From contig CANLWG010000001.1 of NCBI GenBank assembly GCA_947494715.1, forward strand, positions 434,001-498,000: DNA of 64,000 bases, written 5' to 3'. The position numbers and the translations under genes are program-made. Each line of letters begins with the position of its first letter. The first letter of the stretch is position 1. Origin of the DNA: an uncultured Flavobacteriaceae bacterium (lineage in GTDB: Bacteria > Bacteroidota > Bacteroidia > Flavobacteriales > Flavobacteriaceae). The notes beneath the pieces were generated by a model, which ran no database searches, was not told the origin of the DNA, and saw only the letters and a program-made list of their open reading frames with translations. Below, piece by piece: positions 1 through 8,231 of this stretch.

Positions 1-148
1 TCTAGGATTGCCATATTACGAAGAAATGGGAGACTGGGTGTTTTCGGTAACAACACTAAACCAGAACGGAACGGAAACGGTACGGTTCGAAGCGACCAAT
101 CAACTGTCCCAAAAGACGATGGGCAAATCAATTGTACATGCGGACTAG
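1..148 (+). CDS. C-terminal end of an unidentified protein of a pseudopilin/secretion operon (partial)
   Basis: The second frame is open from the window edge to a TAG at 146-148 and gives about 48 residues ending KSIVHAD. The fragment is too short to assign by sequence. It overlaps the start of the next gene, a prepilin-like protein, by about 11 bases, which suggests translational coupling. In type II secretion/type IV pilus operons several minor pseudopilin genes often follow one another, so another pseudopilin or accessory protein is the most likely identity. That is an inference from position only. Confidence 0.6.
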   Translation, partial: LGLPYYEEMGDWVFSVTTLNQNGTETVRFEATNQLSQKTMGKSIVHAD

Positions 149-608
149 ATTACAGAAAATACAGGCCTTTACGCTAAGCGAGATGATCGTGGTATTGCTG
201 ATTACGACCTTGGTGGTGGGTATGGCCTTTTCCGTACTTCATCTGGTGCAGAATCAAATGAAAGGGATAGGGGAGAATTATGAACGAAATACAGAATTTG
301 ATCTACTTCGCCAATCCCTATGGATCGATTTCAATCGGTATGATAGGGTCTACTATAACGGAAAGAGCGGGGAATTACGGTTTGTTAATGAAATGGGAAG
401 CCAGGCCTATCACTTCGAAGAAGGTTTTATAACCAAGGATATCGATACGTTCCGACTTCAATGGGAAACGCAACGGTTTCTTTTTGAAAGCAGGGAAAGC
501 CAATTCGGGGAAATCGATGCCATCCATTTTCAAACGACCAAGGCCTTCGGGAACAGGACACTTTTTGTGTACAAGAACAATTCCGCCACAACATACATGA
601 ACCAATAA
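138..608 (+). CDS. Pseudopilin-like protein with type IV prepilin N-terminus
   Basis: The 156-residue product carries a prepilin-type leader: a short basic segment (RTRLQK) followed by AFTLSEM and a run of hydrophobic residues (about 14-35). This is the signature of proteins cleaved and methylated by prepilin peptidase, with the conserved Glu at mature position +5. The residue before the mature Phe is Ala rather than the usual Gly. The globular part has no motif I recognise. A TTG six bases upstream could extend the protein by two residues, but the ATG at 138 is the more likely start. It is followed by a GspF gene two bases later, so it is probably a minor pseudopilin of a type II secretion or type IV pilus-like machine in the inner membrane and periplasm. 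Confidence 0.8.
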   Translation: MRTRLQKIQAFTLSEMIVVLLITTLVVGMAFSVLHLVQNQMKGIGENYERNTEFDLLRQSLWIDFNRYDRVYYNGKSGELRFVNEMGSQAYHFEEGFITKDIDTFRLQWETQRFLFESRESQFGEIDAIHFQTTKAFGNRTLFVYKNNSATTYMNQ

Positions 609-610
609 CC

Positions 611-1744
611 ATGGGTTTTAAACTAGAACAGAACATAAAGGCACCCAAACGGACTTCGGATAGCGATTGGCTTTCCAGTACGCTCAAAAAAGAGGTTACC
701 TTTTTTGGAAAAACCTTTGGCAATAAGAAAAAGGAAGATTTTTATACCGAGATAGCCGTTTTGCTTAGGGCGGGAATCACTTTGAAGGATGCTCTGGCCC
801 TGATACAGGAAAACCAGAAAAAGGAAAAAATGAAATCTTTTTATACCGAAATCGTGGATGCGTTGATCTCCGGTAAAAGTTTTTATGAGATATTAAGGGA
901 AAAGAAGGCATTTTCCGAGTATGAGTACTATTCCATTAAAATAGGTGAGGAAACCGGAACCTTACCAAGAATAGCGGAAGAATTGGGCAAGTTCTTTGCC
1001 CGAAAAAATGAACAGAGAAGGGGATTGATAAACGCTTTGACCTACCCGATCATCATCTTGATTACCGCCGTACTGGTCGTTATTTTTATGCTCCGGATGG
1101 TAGTACCGATGTTCGAGGATATTTTTAGGCAGAACAATGTAGATCTTCCCGCCATGACCAAAATGGTGGTAAGTGCGTCCAATTTTATCAGGGATTTTGG
1201 ATGGCTCGTGCTTTTGATTGTAATGACCCTGATTGTGTTGAGAAAAACATTTTCAAACAAGGTTTGGTTTAAGAGGCGAAAGGACTTTCTGCTGTTGAAA
1301 TTGCCCTATGTGGGGAACTTTATCGCTTCAGTCTACCTGGCCCAGTTTACCCAGGCGGTCGCCTTATTGACGGCTTCCAAGGTTCCTGTTTTGAACAGCA
1401 TCGGGCTGGTAAAAAAAATGATCGATTTCTATCCCTTGAACGAAGCCTTGACCCATGTGGAGATGAATGTACTTTTGGGCCGAAGCCTAAACGAAAGTAT
1501 GTCCGGTACCCGGATTTTTGACAATAAAATGGTCTCCCTCGTCAAGGTGGCGGAAGAGACCAACCAGACCGAATATATTTTTGAACGCCTTAATCAGCAG
1601 TATGCCATTGAGGTACAACAAAAATCCAAGTTGCTATCCACCTTGATGGAGCCTTTGATTATTGTTATCGTCGGGATTTTTGTGGGGGTAATCCTGGTTT
1701 CCATGTACCTGCCTATGTTCAAGTTGAGCAGTGTAGTAGGCTAG
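611..1744 (+). CDS. Type II secretion system F family protein (GspF/PilC)
   Basis: This 377-residue protein matches the polytopic inner-membrane platform protein of type II secretion and type IV pilus systems, which contacts the assembly ATPase and pseudopilins. Two GspF-type cytoplasmic domains (about 45-140 and 235-340) alternate with membrane segments near 145-170, 195-212 and 345-370. Conserved-looking pieces include LLRAGITLKDAL early in the first domain and VPMFEDIF just after the first membrane span. The length fits the family (about 350-400). It closes the operon visible at the window start; the ATPase and secretin genes would lie upstream, outside the window. No gene follows in this direction. 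Confidence 0.9.
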   Translation: MGFKLEQNIKAPKRTSDSDWLSSTLKKEVTFFGKTFGNKKKEDFYTEIAVLLRAGITLKDALALIQENQKKEKMKSFYTEIVDALISGKSFYEILREKKAFSEYEYYSIKIGEETGTLPRIAEELGKFFARKNEQRRGLINALTYPIIILITAVLVVIFMLRMVVPMFEDIFRQNNVDLPAMTKMVVSASNFIRDFGWLVLLIVMTLIVLRKTFSNKVWFKRRKDFLLLKLPYVGNFIASVYLAQFTQAVALLTASKVPVLNSIGLVKKMIDFYPLNEALTHVEMNVLLGRSLNESMSGTRIFDNKMVSLVKVAEETNQTEYIFERLNQQYAIEVQQKSKLLSTLMEPLIIVIVGIFVGVILVSMYLPMFKLSSVVG

Positions 1745-1847
1745 GGGAGACGACCGTAGTATAACCATGAGGCTAAAGTCCTGATTGACGTTGTTATTCA
1801 GGAATACGGTGTTCTTTTGAGTTTAGTATGTTCTCTTGTTTTAATCT

Positions 1848-2100
1848 AAAGAATTCCTCAACGCTCTGCGTCGGGGTTTCCAATTTACCTCTCCTTGGGA
1901 GAGGTCGGAACTGCAAAAAACAGTTCCGGGTGAGGCAAAATACAGAATTCCGGTTTTTGGCCTAAAGGCCAAAATGAAACCGGCGAAACCTGCCAGCCGG
2001 TAGGCTGGCACCCCCTATGGCTTGCCTCGGGGATACCTGTCCGCTGTCCCTATGACAACTACCTTGGCAGGCGGGGTTGGTTTCAAGAAATTCTTTATTG
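1848..2100. repeat. Composite palindromic (REP-like) intergenic element
   Basis: The 455-base gap 1745-2199 has no convincing gene. It contains four clear inverted repeats: ACCTCTCC/GGAGAGGT (1887-1905, spacer TTG), CGGAACTG/CAGTTCCG (1906-1928, A-rich loop), TTTTGGCC/GGCCAAAA (1955-1974) and TGCCAGCC/GGCTGGCA (1991-2010). A short inverted match, TAAAGAATT near 1850 and AATTCTTTA near 2089, roughly bounds the block and would suit a small non-autonomous element, though this is weak. Comparable palindrome clusters occur near 9.1 kb and 16.0 kb. Such arrays are typical of REP-type repeats mobilised by RAYT (TnpA_REP) transposases; none is encoded in this window. Confidence 0.6.
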
Positions 2101-2199
2101 CGTTTGCCAATGGAGCTTTTATCTGAGGACCAATTAGTTCACTGTTTGACCTCGTTTCGTCGGTCCTTGTAATCGATCTAGGCCTTCTTTACGAACACA

Positions 2200-2838
2200 T
2201 TATTTTGTAGCCCTTCCCCGAATTTGAGGAATTATGGGAACAAAAGGAGAGTACGCATTATACTTTTCCAAAGTTAAAGTGCTAAATCCGGCCAGTTCCA
2301 GTATTCCCTTGATATCCCGGTTGGTATGGCACCCTTCAAAAAACCAATGCCACGGTCTATGCATTAGGTTTTGAATTAGGGCAAGAATGGAATTTTCATC
2401 GGCCTTTACATGTTCTATAAACACAAAAACTCCGGAAGGTTTTAAAATTCGCTTTATTTGGGCCACACATTTCTCAGGATGCCGAACGGTACAGAGCACC
2501 AAAGTGCTCACCACAAAATCACATGAATTATTCGGTAAATCTATGGATTCGCCTGTAAGTGTTTTTATCTCCAGGTGTATTCCATGGGCATCCGCACTTT
2601 TTTTTAAGTTGGCATGCATATGAATGTTGGGTTCAATGGCGATTAACTTGGTTCCCTTCCTAAGGTATCGCATGTTGGCTCCCGCTCCGGGACCTATTTC
2701 AACAACAGTTTTAGGGTGTTCCCTAAAAAGTGCTCTTTTTGATTTTCCAAAAAGATAATCCATATATCCCGAAAGAATTTTGAGTATCCATGAGTTAATG
2801 GGCCCCAGGATCGTATTGTTTTTAAATTCGTTGCTCAT
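2200..2838 (-). CDS. Class I SAM-dependent methyltransferase, METTL7-like
   Basis: The 212-residue protein has the SAM-binding motif I (VEIGPGAGAN, about residues 46-55), an acidic residue ending strand beta2 (IAIEPN), motif IV-like VVSTLVLCTV and a motif-V-like LKPSGVFVFIEHV. The combination of TLVLCTV, EHV and a later WHWFFEGCHTNRD segment closely resembles the METTL7/TMT1 thiol methyltransferase family of animals and its bacterial relatives. By family knowledge it transfers a methyl group from SAM, possibly to thiols or hydrogen sulfide; the substrate here is not shown. It lacks the N-terminal membrane anchor of the animal proteins. It stands alone on the minus strand, 67 bases downstream of a TonB-dependent receptor gene. 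Confidence 0.8.
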   Translation of the reverse strand: MSNEFKNNTILGPINSWILKILSGYMDYLFGKSKRALFREHPKTVVEIGPGAGANMRYLRKGTKLIAIEPNIHMHANLKKSADAHGIHLEIKTLTGESIDLPNNSCDFVVSTLVLCTVRHPEKCVAQIKRILKPSGVFVFIEHVKADENSILALIQNLMHRPWHWFFEGCHTNRDIKGILELAGFSTLTLEKYNAYSPFVPIIPQIRGRATK

Positions 2839-2905
2839 CTATTTCTACTTTACTTAATCAAAATAGGAAGGTGCATGCCTTCATGGAATTTTGGTCTTCT
2901 GGGGT

Positions 2906-5293
2906 TTATTGTACCCTCTTTTTTTCTTCATCCGCACTGTTGCCCTTGTACTTTCGTTCCTTTTTGTTTCCACCGAAGTTTTTGGTATAGGTCAATGCTA
3001 CGATCCTTGATTCGGGAAAATAGGTTTCCAACGTATTGACAAAAGGTTCCGTAGTACTCGTTTTTATTCTCCAATTATCTGAAGAGAACACATTGGTAAA
3101 GGATAATTTTAAGGTGCCGTGATTTTTTTTGAGTTCTTGCCTAAAGCCCAGGTTAAATTCGCCCCTTGCACCAAAGGTGCTTATCCCGAACAATGTCTTG
3201 GATTGGTAATATCCACTGAGTTCCAGTGTTGAACCTACACCCAGGGAAAACTGTTGTGAGACCGTTGCCCTAAAGCTTCCCTTGGTTCTTTTGAATGCGG
3301 CTCCTTGAAATTGGGTTTCCAAGGTCTCATATTGAAAAATAAAACCATTTTCTGCTTGCCACCACTGGGTTATATGAACCGGTATACCAAGGGAAATACT
3401 AAGCATGTTCCTTTGATCCATGTTCTCCGCCTTAAAGACATACTGCTCCCCGTTTGTGGAAAGTCTTGGTTGAAACTCGATTATCGCATCTTTTTCCGTC
3501 AAGTATTCCAGCGCGACCTGTTTTCCCAACCAGCCCCATTCCATGCCATAGGTATTAACGAAAGCGGGCTGCAGATTGGCGTTTCCCGAATACAGGGCAT
3601 CGGGACCCAAAAAGAGCACATAAGGTGCCAAATGATTGAACGTAGGGCGATTGATGCGTCGACTATAATTGATTTGAAGTCGATGCGCATCGTTGATGCC
3701 ATAAGTAAGTACCAGGTTGGGAAAAAGATTGCCATATCGTCTATGGGTCGGGTTCTCCTTTTTATCCGCTTCAAGGGTATTCTCCGTATGTTCATAGCGT
3801 AGGCCTGTAGTTAGGTTCGTTTTTTCATTTAGTTGGAATTGAAACGAGGAATACATCGCCCATATGCTTTCGTTCATTTGGGTTGAACTGGACAAGTCCT
3901 CATCACGGAATACTTCATTCCCCACGGTAGAACTTACCGCGATCTCGTTATGGAAACTGGAGGAACTGGTCTTTACTCCGATCTCAAGCTGGACGCTTTT
4001 GGAAAGAACGCCCTGATAATCCAAATTATACACATTGAAGGTAATCGGGGTTTCCTTTTGAATTTCGACCAAATTTGTCTGCCCTTGTAAAGGAATTTGG
4101 TAATTACTTGGATTATCGTCGTGGTAGTATAGATGGTCGTAATCAAAGATGAGCTGGTGTTTCTCCCCAAAGGATCGTTCCACATGGAAGTTGCCGGAAA
4201 TATGATTCCAGTGATTAATTTCGTTTGTTTCGATGTTAATCGTCTCCATTCCATTCGAATCGCTGTTTCGGACTACCTTATCGAAGGCGAGCATGCTCCA
4301 CTTACTGCTATAGCCACTAAGGGTTCCGCCCACATAAGTGTTTTCTAGGATGGCATATTCCATTCCGAGCATATAGTTGTGCGAAACGGTTACCGGTTTT
4401 CGCTGACTATCGGTCCGTACCATTTTTTGGCTCAGGGGGGTATTGAATTCACTTTCCAATCCCCATTCCTCAGGGGAACGATTTCTAAGGAAGGCATAAT
4501 TACCGAACAGTCCCATTTTACCATATTGGTAATGAAAATTTGAAGATGCACCTGTTTTTTCACCCCTTCCATAGCCGTTGACCAATGATATGGATCCTCC
4601 TTGGCTACTCCTGTTTTTGGACTGGGTTACAATGTTGATCATTCCACCTGAACCGTTGGCTTCATACTTGGAGGGCGGATTGTTGAATACCTCCAAGTTT
4701 TTAATATCCGAAGCGGGCATACTTTTTAACAGGCTTATCAGTGCTGGGCCGTCCATACGACTCAACTTTCCATTCACCAGAATGGAGACCTGACCTTTGC
4801 CACGTAATGATAAGGTACTGTTCTGCTGATTTATGGAGACTCCGGCCGTATTGCCCAAGAGGTCCAGTACAGAGCCCCCGGAACCCGCTATGTGCTGCTC
4901 TACATTTATAATCAGGCTATTGGCCCGTCTTTCGTAAAGCTTTTTTCTACCTACCAATTCCACCCCGTCCAGAGCAATGGACATGGCCTTTAACTGGACG
5001 GTCCCAAAATCCGTGGGACCTCCTTTATGGGTAAACTCTTGAATGAAATCCGCATAGCCAATGGCCTCAATTTTTAAAACATAAGTGCCGGGTCCCAACT
5101 CATCTACTGTAAAGTTTCCATCAAAATCGGTTACAGATCCCGTGACGAAGGTGTCCGTTTCAAAAATTAGTACGTGGACCAAGGGTACAGGATTGTTTAA
5201 ACTATCGTAGACTTGTCCTTGGATGGTATGGCTTTGTGCAGACCCCAATAAGGGGCAACCCCATAGGCAGGCTAGCAACACTATTTTTTTCAC
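2906..5293 (-). CDS. TonB-dependent outer-membrane receptor with carboxypeptidase-like N-domain (OMP_b-brl_3 type)
   Basis: This 795-residue protein has a Sec signal peptide ending near SAQ, then a CarboxypepD_reg-like beta-sandwich (about 23-110, with VTDFDGNFTV), a plug domain (about 115-225, with VLDLLGNTAGVSI and NGSGGMINIVT), and a long beta-barrel in the style of the outer-membrane beta-barrel family 3. Such receptors import or signal in a TonB-dependent way; the substrate is not evident. No SusD partner lies nearby. Its ATG overlaps the stop of the upstream fatty-acid-hydroxylase gene by four bases (ATGA), so the two are one operon, probably controlled by the divergent TetR gene. The basic, Lys/Glu-rich tail after the barrel (KKERKYKGNSADEEKKR) is slightly unusual, because barrels normally end in an aromatic residue. 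Confidence 0.88.
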   Translation of the reverse strand: MKKIVLLACLWGCPLLGSAQSHTIQGQVYDSLNNPVPLVHVLIFETDTFVTGSVTDFDGNFTVDELGPGTYVLKIEAIGYADFIQEFTHKGGPTDFGTVQLKAMSIALDGVELVGRKKLYERRANSLIINVEQHIAGSGGSVLDLLGNTAGVSINQQNSTLSLRGKGQVSILVNGKLSRMDGPALISLLKSMPASDIKNLEVFNNPPSKYEANGSGGMINIVTQSKNRSSQGGSISLVNGYGRGEKTGASSNFHYQYGKMGLFGNYAFLRNRSPEEWGLESEFNTPLSQKMVRTDSQRKPVTVSHNYMLGMEYAILENTYVGGTLSGYSSKWSMLAFDKVVRNSDSNGMETINIETNEINHWNHISGNFHVERSFGEKHQLIFDYDHLYYHDDNPSNYQIPLQGQTNLVEIQKETPITFNVYNLDYQGVLSKSVQLEIGVKTSSSSFHNEIAVSSTVGNEVFRDEDLSSSTQMNESIWAMYSSFQFQLNEKTNLTTGLRYEHTENTLEADKKENPTHRRYGNLFPNLVLTYGINDAHRLQINYSRRINRPTFNHLAPYVLFLGPDALYSGNANLQPAFVNTYGMEWGWLGKQVALEYLTEKDAIIEFQPRLSTNGEQYVFKAENMDQRNMLSISLGIPVHITQWWQAENGFIFQYETLETQFQGAAFKRTKGSFRATVSQQFSLGVGSTLELSGYYQSKTLFGISTFGARGEFNLGFRQELKKNHGTLKLSFTNVFSSDNWRIKTSTTEPFVNTLETYFPESRIVALTYTKNFGGNKKERKYKGNSADEEKKRVQ

Positions 5294-6069
5294 TTGTCCC
5301 TTTTTTGGGTCACATCCCTAAAGCGCAACATTTCCGATATTCTATTGGATGCACCTAAGTAGTATCCCGTTTCATGTTCGTATGATCTGGGATTTTTAAA
5401 AGTCCCGAAAAGCATATCTATAACTGGCAAATCGGTATAGTTATATTTATGTATTCCCCTTGCGTGATGAATGGTGTGACTTTCAGGACGCTGAATAATA
5501 TAGCCTATCCATCTTGGTGTACTGATATTGGCGTGTTGAAAGATGCCCAAAAAAGTGAGTGATAGTATAATAATTGTAATGGCCTGGGGAGCCAATCCCA
5601 TGATCAAGGCAAAACTTACCGACCCCACCAGGGAAAGACCGATCATATCGTTAATACTGAACATAAAAGCACTGGGGACATCCAACCGTTCCGCACTATG
5701 ATGGATCTGATGGGATACCCGAAATAGAAAATCGGATTTGTGCATGCTTATGTGCCAACCATATTGTACCAATTCAAATAGGAATATGCCCAGAACAACC
5801 TGTGTTGTCAAACTCAAAGTGCTTAGATCTAGTAATTGATAGGAAGCAAAGAAATCGTCCCAAAGCAATGGGATATAGGTGGTAAGAAGCATATAGGCCA
5901 TAAAAAATATTAGGCCCCTAATTTTCCAGAATCTGATTTTTGGCAGTTTCCGAGCGGGAAATAAGGATTCCCAAAGGAACAAACCTCCAAAGATGACATA
6001 AACGACCAGTGAAATCGGATCCAGGAGAATCTCCAAAGGAGAAGGCAATCGAGAAATGAAATTTTCCAT
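5290..6069 (-). CDS. Sterol desaturase / fatty acid hydroxylase superfamily protein
   Basis: The 259-residue membrane protein has about four to five hydrophobic segments and the histidine boxes of the di-iron fatty acid hydroxylase superfamily: HISMH, HQIHH and HTIHH, with another His in GIHKYNY. These residues bind the two irons that activate oxygen for C-H hydroxylation or desaturation of lipids in the membrane. Length and box spacing suit the short bacterial COG3000 proteins. It is the first gene of an operon whose second gene is a TonB-dependent receptor, overlapping by four bases. It is divergent from a TetR regulator with two operator-like palindromes in the shared 115-base promoter region, so lipid or hydrophobic-compound control is plausible. 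Confidence 0.87.
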   Translation of the reverse strand: MENFISRLPSPLEILLDPISLVVYVIFGGLFLWESLFPARKLPKIRFWKIRGLIFFMAYMLLTTYIPLLWDDFFASYQLLDLSTLSLTTQVVLGIFLFELVQYGWHISMHKSDFLFRVSHQIHHSAERLDVPSAFMFSINDMIGLSLVGSVSFALIMGLAPQAITIIILSLTFLGIFQHANISTPRWIGYIIQRPESHTIHHARGIHKYNYTDLPVIDMLFGTFKNPRSYEHETGYYLGASNRISEMLRFRDVTQKRDK

Positions 6070-6107
6070 AAGTACGGTTTTTTTAATAGGATTATATTTT
6101 TATTTAT

Positions 6108-6161
6108 ACAGACTAGACGGTGCAAATATAAAATTATTTTTAACTATACCAACTAGTCTGT
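6108..6161. promoter_or_regulatory. Twin TetR-type operator between divergent promoters
   Basis: The 115-base gap between the hydroxylase and TetR genes contains two versions of the palindrome ACAGACTAGTCTGT. Site 1 at 6108-6121 reads ACAGACTAGACGGT, with a perfect left half. Site 2 at 6148-6161 reads ACCAACTAGTCTGT, with a perfect right half. The two centres lie 40 bases apart, about four helical turns, on the same face of the DNA. A TATATTTA at 6173-6180 resembles the Bacteroidota -7 box of the TetR gene, which would place site 2 over its -33 region. Repression of both genes by the TetR protein is inferred from this layout. Confidence 0.6.
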
Positions 6162-6184
6162 TTAAAATTTTATATATTTACGTT

Positions 6185-6808
6185 ATGGGAAGAGATGGCA
6201 AACCAACACGGGACAAAATACTGGCGGAGTCCAAGGCCTTGGTGTTTGAGAACGGATTTTCCGGAACCAGTATAGACCAAATATTGGAAAGGACGGGTAT
6301 AACCAAGGGGGCATTTTTTTATCATTTTAAGACCAAGAACCTGCTGGCAAAAGCATTGATCGAAGAGTTTGCCAAAGAAGATATCTCCCACATGAACGAG
6401 GCTTTGGAAAAAACAGAACGTTTGGAGGGAGATCCCTTAGATCGTCTTTTACGGTTTATACAGGAGTTTATTGATATGATGTCCAATTTAACGGAGCCTC
6501 CCGGTTGCCTGTATGCTTCCTACACGTATGAACCCAGTCAGTTTGATCAGGACATTTTGGGCCATATTTCGGAAACCTTATTGGCATGGAGAACTACGAT
6601 GGAAGGATTGCTTAACGATGTTCTGGAAGAATATGATATAAAAGGCGATGTAGATATCCAATCATTGGCAGATCATACCGTGGTTATCTTTGAAGGTGCC
6701 TATGTAGTATCAAAAGCCTTAAATGAGCCGAATACCACCGCGGAACAATTAAAACATCTAAAAAACTATTTTCGATTACTTTTCCAATCAAAAAAAGGTT
6801 CTACATAA
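6185..6808 (+). CDS. TetR/AcrR family transcriptional regulator
   Basis: The product is 207 residues from the ATG at 6185 (MGRDGKPTRDKILAES). An earlier in-frame ATG would add a hydrophobic stretch encoded across the operator region and overlapping the divergent gene, so it is rejected. The N-terminal helix-turn-helix has the typical pattern GTSIDQILERTGITKGAFFY (about 29-48) followed by HFKTKNLL. The C-terminal ligand domain is all-helical. Family members bind as dimers to palindromes and release on ligand binding. It is divergent from the hydroxylase/receptor operon and probably represses that operon and itself through the paired sites. The ligand is unknown, but a lipid or aromatic compound would fit its neighbours. 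Confidence 0.92.
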   Translation: MGRDGKPTRDKILAESKALVFENGFSGTSIDQILERTGITKGAFFYHFKTKNLLAKALIEEFAKEDISHMNEALEKTERLEGDPLDRLLRFIQEFIDMMSNLTEPPGCLYASYTYEPSQFDQDILGHISETLLAWRTTMEGLLNDVLEEYDIKGDVDIQSLADHTVVIFEGAYVVSKALNEPNTTAEQLKHLKNYFRLLFQSKKGST

Positions 6809-6982
6809 ATTTTTAGGACGTATAACTTGGAAGGGTTAATCAACAACACCTTCATTTAAAGGATACACGGCCGCTTCTATTTACCCATATGTGGTTATTT
6901 ATTACTATTCCCATTAAGAAATGAATTCCCGTAGGGCCATATTTTCAAAAAGGCCGGGTATATGGGGTCTAGAAAAAAGGTG

Positions 6983-7078
6983 TCAGTCATCATATTCATC
7001 AAAGAAGACGATAAGCAATACAACGGACAGGAGAATAAGGAGATACAATAAACTTTCAAAATAGTAAAGATGGCCCAA
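6983..7078 (-). CDS. Possible small single-span membrane peptide (31 residues)
   Basis: In the 339-base gap between the TetR and MscS-like genes, a minus-strand frame from a TTG at 7078 to a TGA at 6983 encodes 31 residues: a short polar start (MGHLYYFES), a hydrophobic span (LLYLLILLSVVLLIVFF) and an acidic end (DEYDD). The composition is what a small membrane protein would show, and it lies downstream of and co-directional with the MscS-like gene, 69 bases after its stop. There is no ATG start, so it may be chance. The rest of the gap shows nothing I can identify. Confidence 0.3.
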   Translation of the reverse strand: MGHLYYFESLLYLLILLSVVLLIVFFDEYDD

Positions 7079-7147
7079 ATCCTACACCTGTGTTTCGTTT
7101 CATTAAATGGAGTACAATGTGCAACACATTCTTCTCGCTATAAAAAT

Positions 7148-8008
7148 TTAATCGTCGTCGCCCATACCGTTACTGTAATTGGGGGTAACTTCTACCGTAC
7201 CGTTTATAATGTCCTTGATCGGAATGATTGTTCTCTTCTCGATGCCCGTACGTATGGTAAGGGAAATATTGTCAATGGCGACTACCACCCCTTCCATATC
7301 GTTCAGTTTTACCAGATCTCCAATGGCATAGTTCTTCCGGGCGTAATAGGTAAATAACAGCTTACCGATTATCTCCTTGGATCCCAGGCCAAATCCAATG
7401 GAAATGGCCAAGAGGAAGGCTCCAAGGACGATGGAAAAGTTATTGGTGACAATAGTGGTATCTATCCCGGTCTGGTTTAGGGCGGCGATGGTGATCAAAA
7501 CGGTAATGAAGTAGAACACTACTTCGCTTATGATCCGGGATCCGCTAAGATCAAAGGATTCAAAAACACCCTTGATGGATTTTTTAATGAAATCCGCAAT
7601 GTACAGCCCGATCATAAACAAGGCAATGGCACTAAAAAGTTTGGGCAAATAGCGCAAGAGGTTCCCGATTTCCTCGGATACAACGGTCCAATCCATGATA
7701 TCCGCGGCGATAATGAGGAATACCAAAAACAGGATCCAGCGTACAAAATTTACAATGACCTGGGATACCTTAAATTCTATTTGCGCCCGTTCAAATAGGT
7801 TTATGGCATTGATCTTTTCGGTCAATCGGTCTACCTTGGCAAATTTCAGGATTCGTTTGAGCAAAAACTCGATTACCTTGGTAATAAGCCATCCCAATAT
7901 TAAGATGACCACCGCACCTATAATATTGGGCAATACGGCAGCTAGACTGTCCAACATTTCCTTAAGGGATCCGAGGGTCAGTGTTTTCCATTTGGTTATT
8001 TCTTCCAT
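7148..8008 (-). CDS. Mechanosensitive ion channel family protein (MscS-like, conserved TM helix type)
   Basis: The 286-residue protein has four or more membrane segments: residues about 28-50 (NIIGAVVILILGWLI), 85-105, 118-140 and 165-215. The last is rich in Gly/Ala and ends in GFGLGSKEIIGKLL, as in the pore-lining helix of MscS-family channels. A short soluble beta domain follows (about 220-275, YAIGDLVKLNDMEGVVVAI), matching the MscS middle domain with its GD and GxV pattern. The large C-terminal domain of full MscS is absent. Proteins of this type release solutes on osmotic downshock in the inner membrane. The gene lies downstream of an ECF sigma factor and a small protein on the same strand, possibly in one operon. 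Confidence 0.85.
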   Translation of the reverse strand: MEEITKWKTLTLGSLKEMLDSLAAVLPNIIGAVVILILGWLITKVIEFLLKRILKFAKVDRLTEKINAINLFERAQIEFKVSQVIVNFVRWILFLVFLIIAADIMDWTVVSEEIGNLLRYLPKLFSAIALFMIGLYIADFIKKSIKGVFESFDLSGSRIISEVVFYFITVLITIAALNQTGIDTTIVTNNFSIVLGAFLLAISIGFGLGSKEIIGKLLFTYYARKNYAIGDLVKLNDMEGVVVAIDNISLTIRTGIEKRTIIPIKDIINGTVEVTPNYSNGMGDDD

Positions 8009-8042
8009 GGTATATCTATTTTGTCCCCAATTATATTCTTGG

Positions 8043-8231
8043 TTAATACCGGCCCTTTGTCTTGAACAGATTTTCCAGGGCCGAGCTATAATTAGTAGAA
8101 AAAAGTGATGCTACTTCCATAATAAACTTGGCCAGAGCTATGTTTCGCATCACTTTTTTCCTCAGTTCCGGGGGAACCGGTTTTTCGTATTGGTCCATTT
8201 CCTTGAATGGATTTCTATTTTCTTCCGTCAT
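8043..8231 (-). CDS. Small hypothetical protein co-transcribed with an ECF sigma factor
   Basis: This 62-residue protein has a charged N-terminal half (NPFKEMDQYEKPVPPELRKKVM) and an amphipathic second half (AKFIMEVASLFS). It has no membrane span or zinc-binding motif. Its ATG directly follows the stop of the sigma factor gene, with no gap, so the two are translationally coupled. A small protein in this place is a candidate partner or modulator of the sigma factor, but it does not look like a typical anti-sigma factor: there is no HxxxCxxC motif and no TM segment. I do not recognise the family. Confidence 0.65.
   Translation of the reverse strand: MTEENRNPFKEMDQYEKPVPPELRKKVMRNIALAKFIMEVASLFSTNYSSALENLFKTKGRY

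Noticed and set aside
6056-6184. Upstream extension of the TetR gene by 43 residues
   Set aside because: It would overlap the divergent hydroxylase gene and both operator sites; the family alignment starts at the ATG at 6185.
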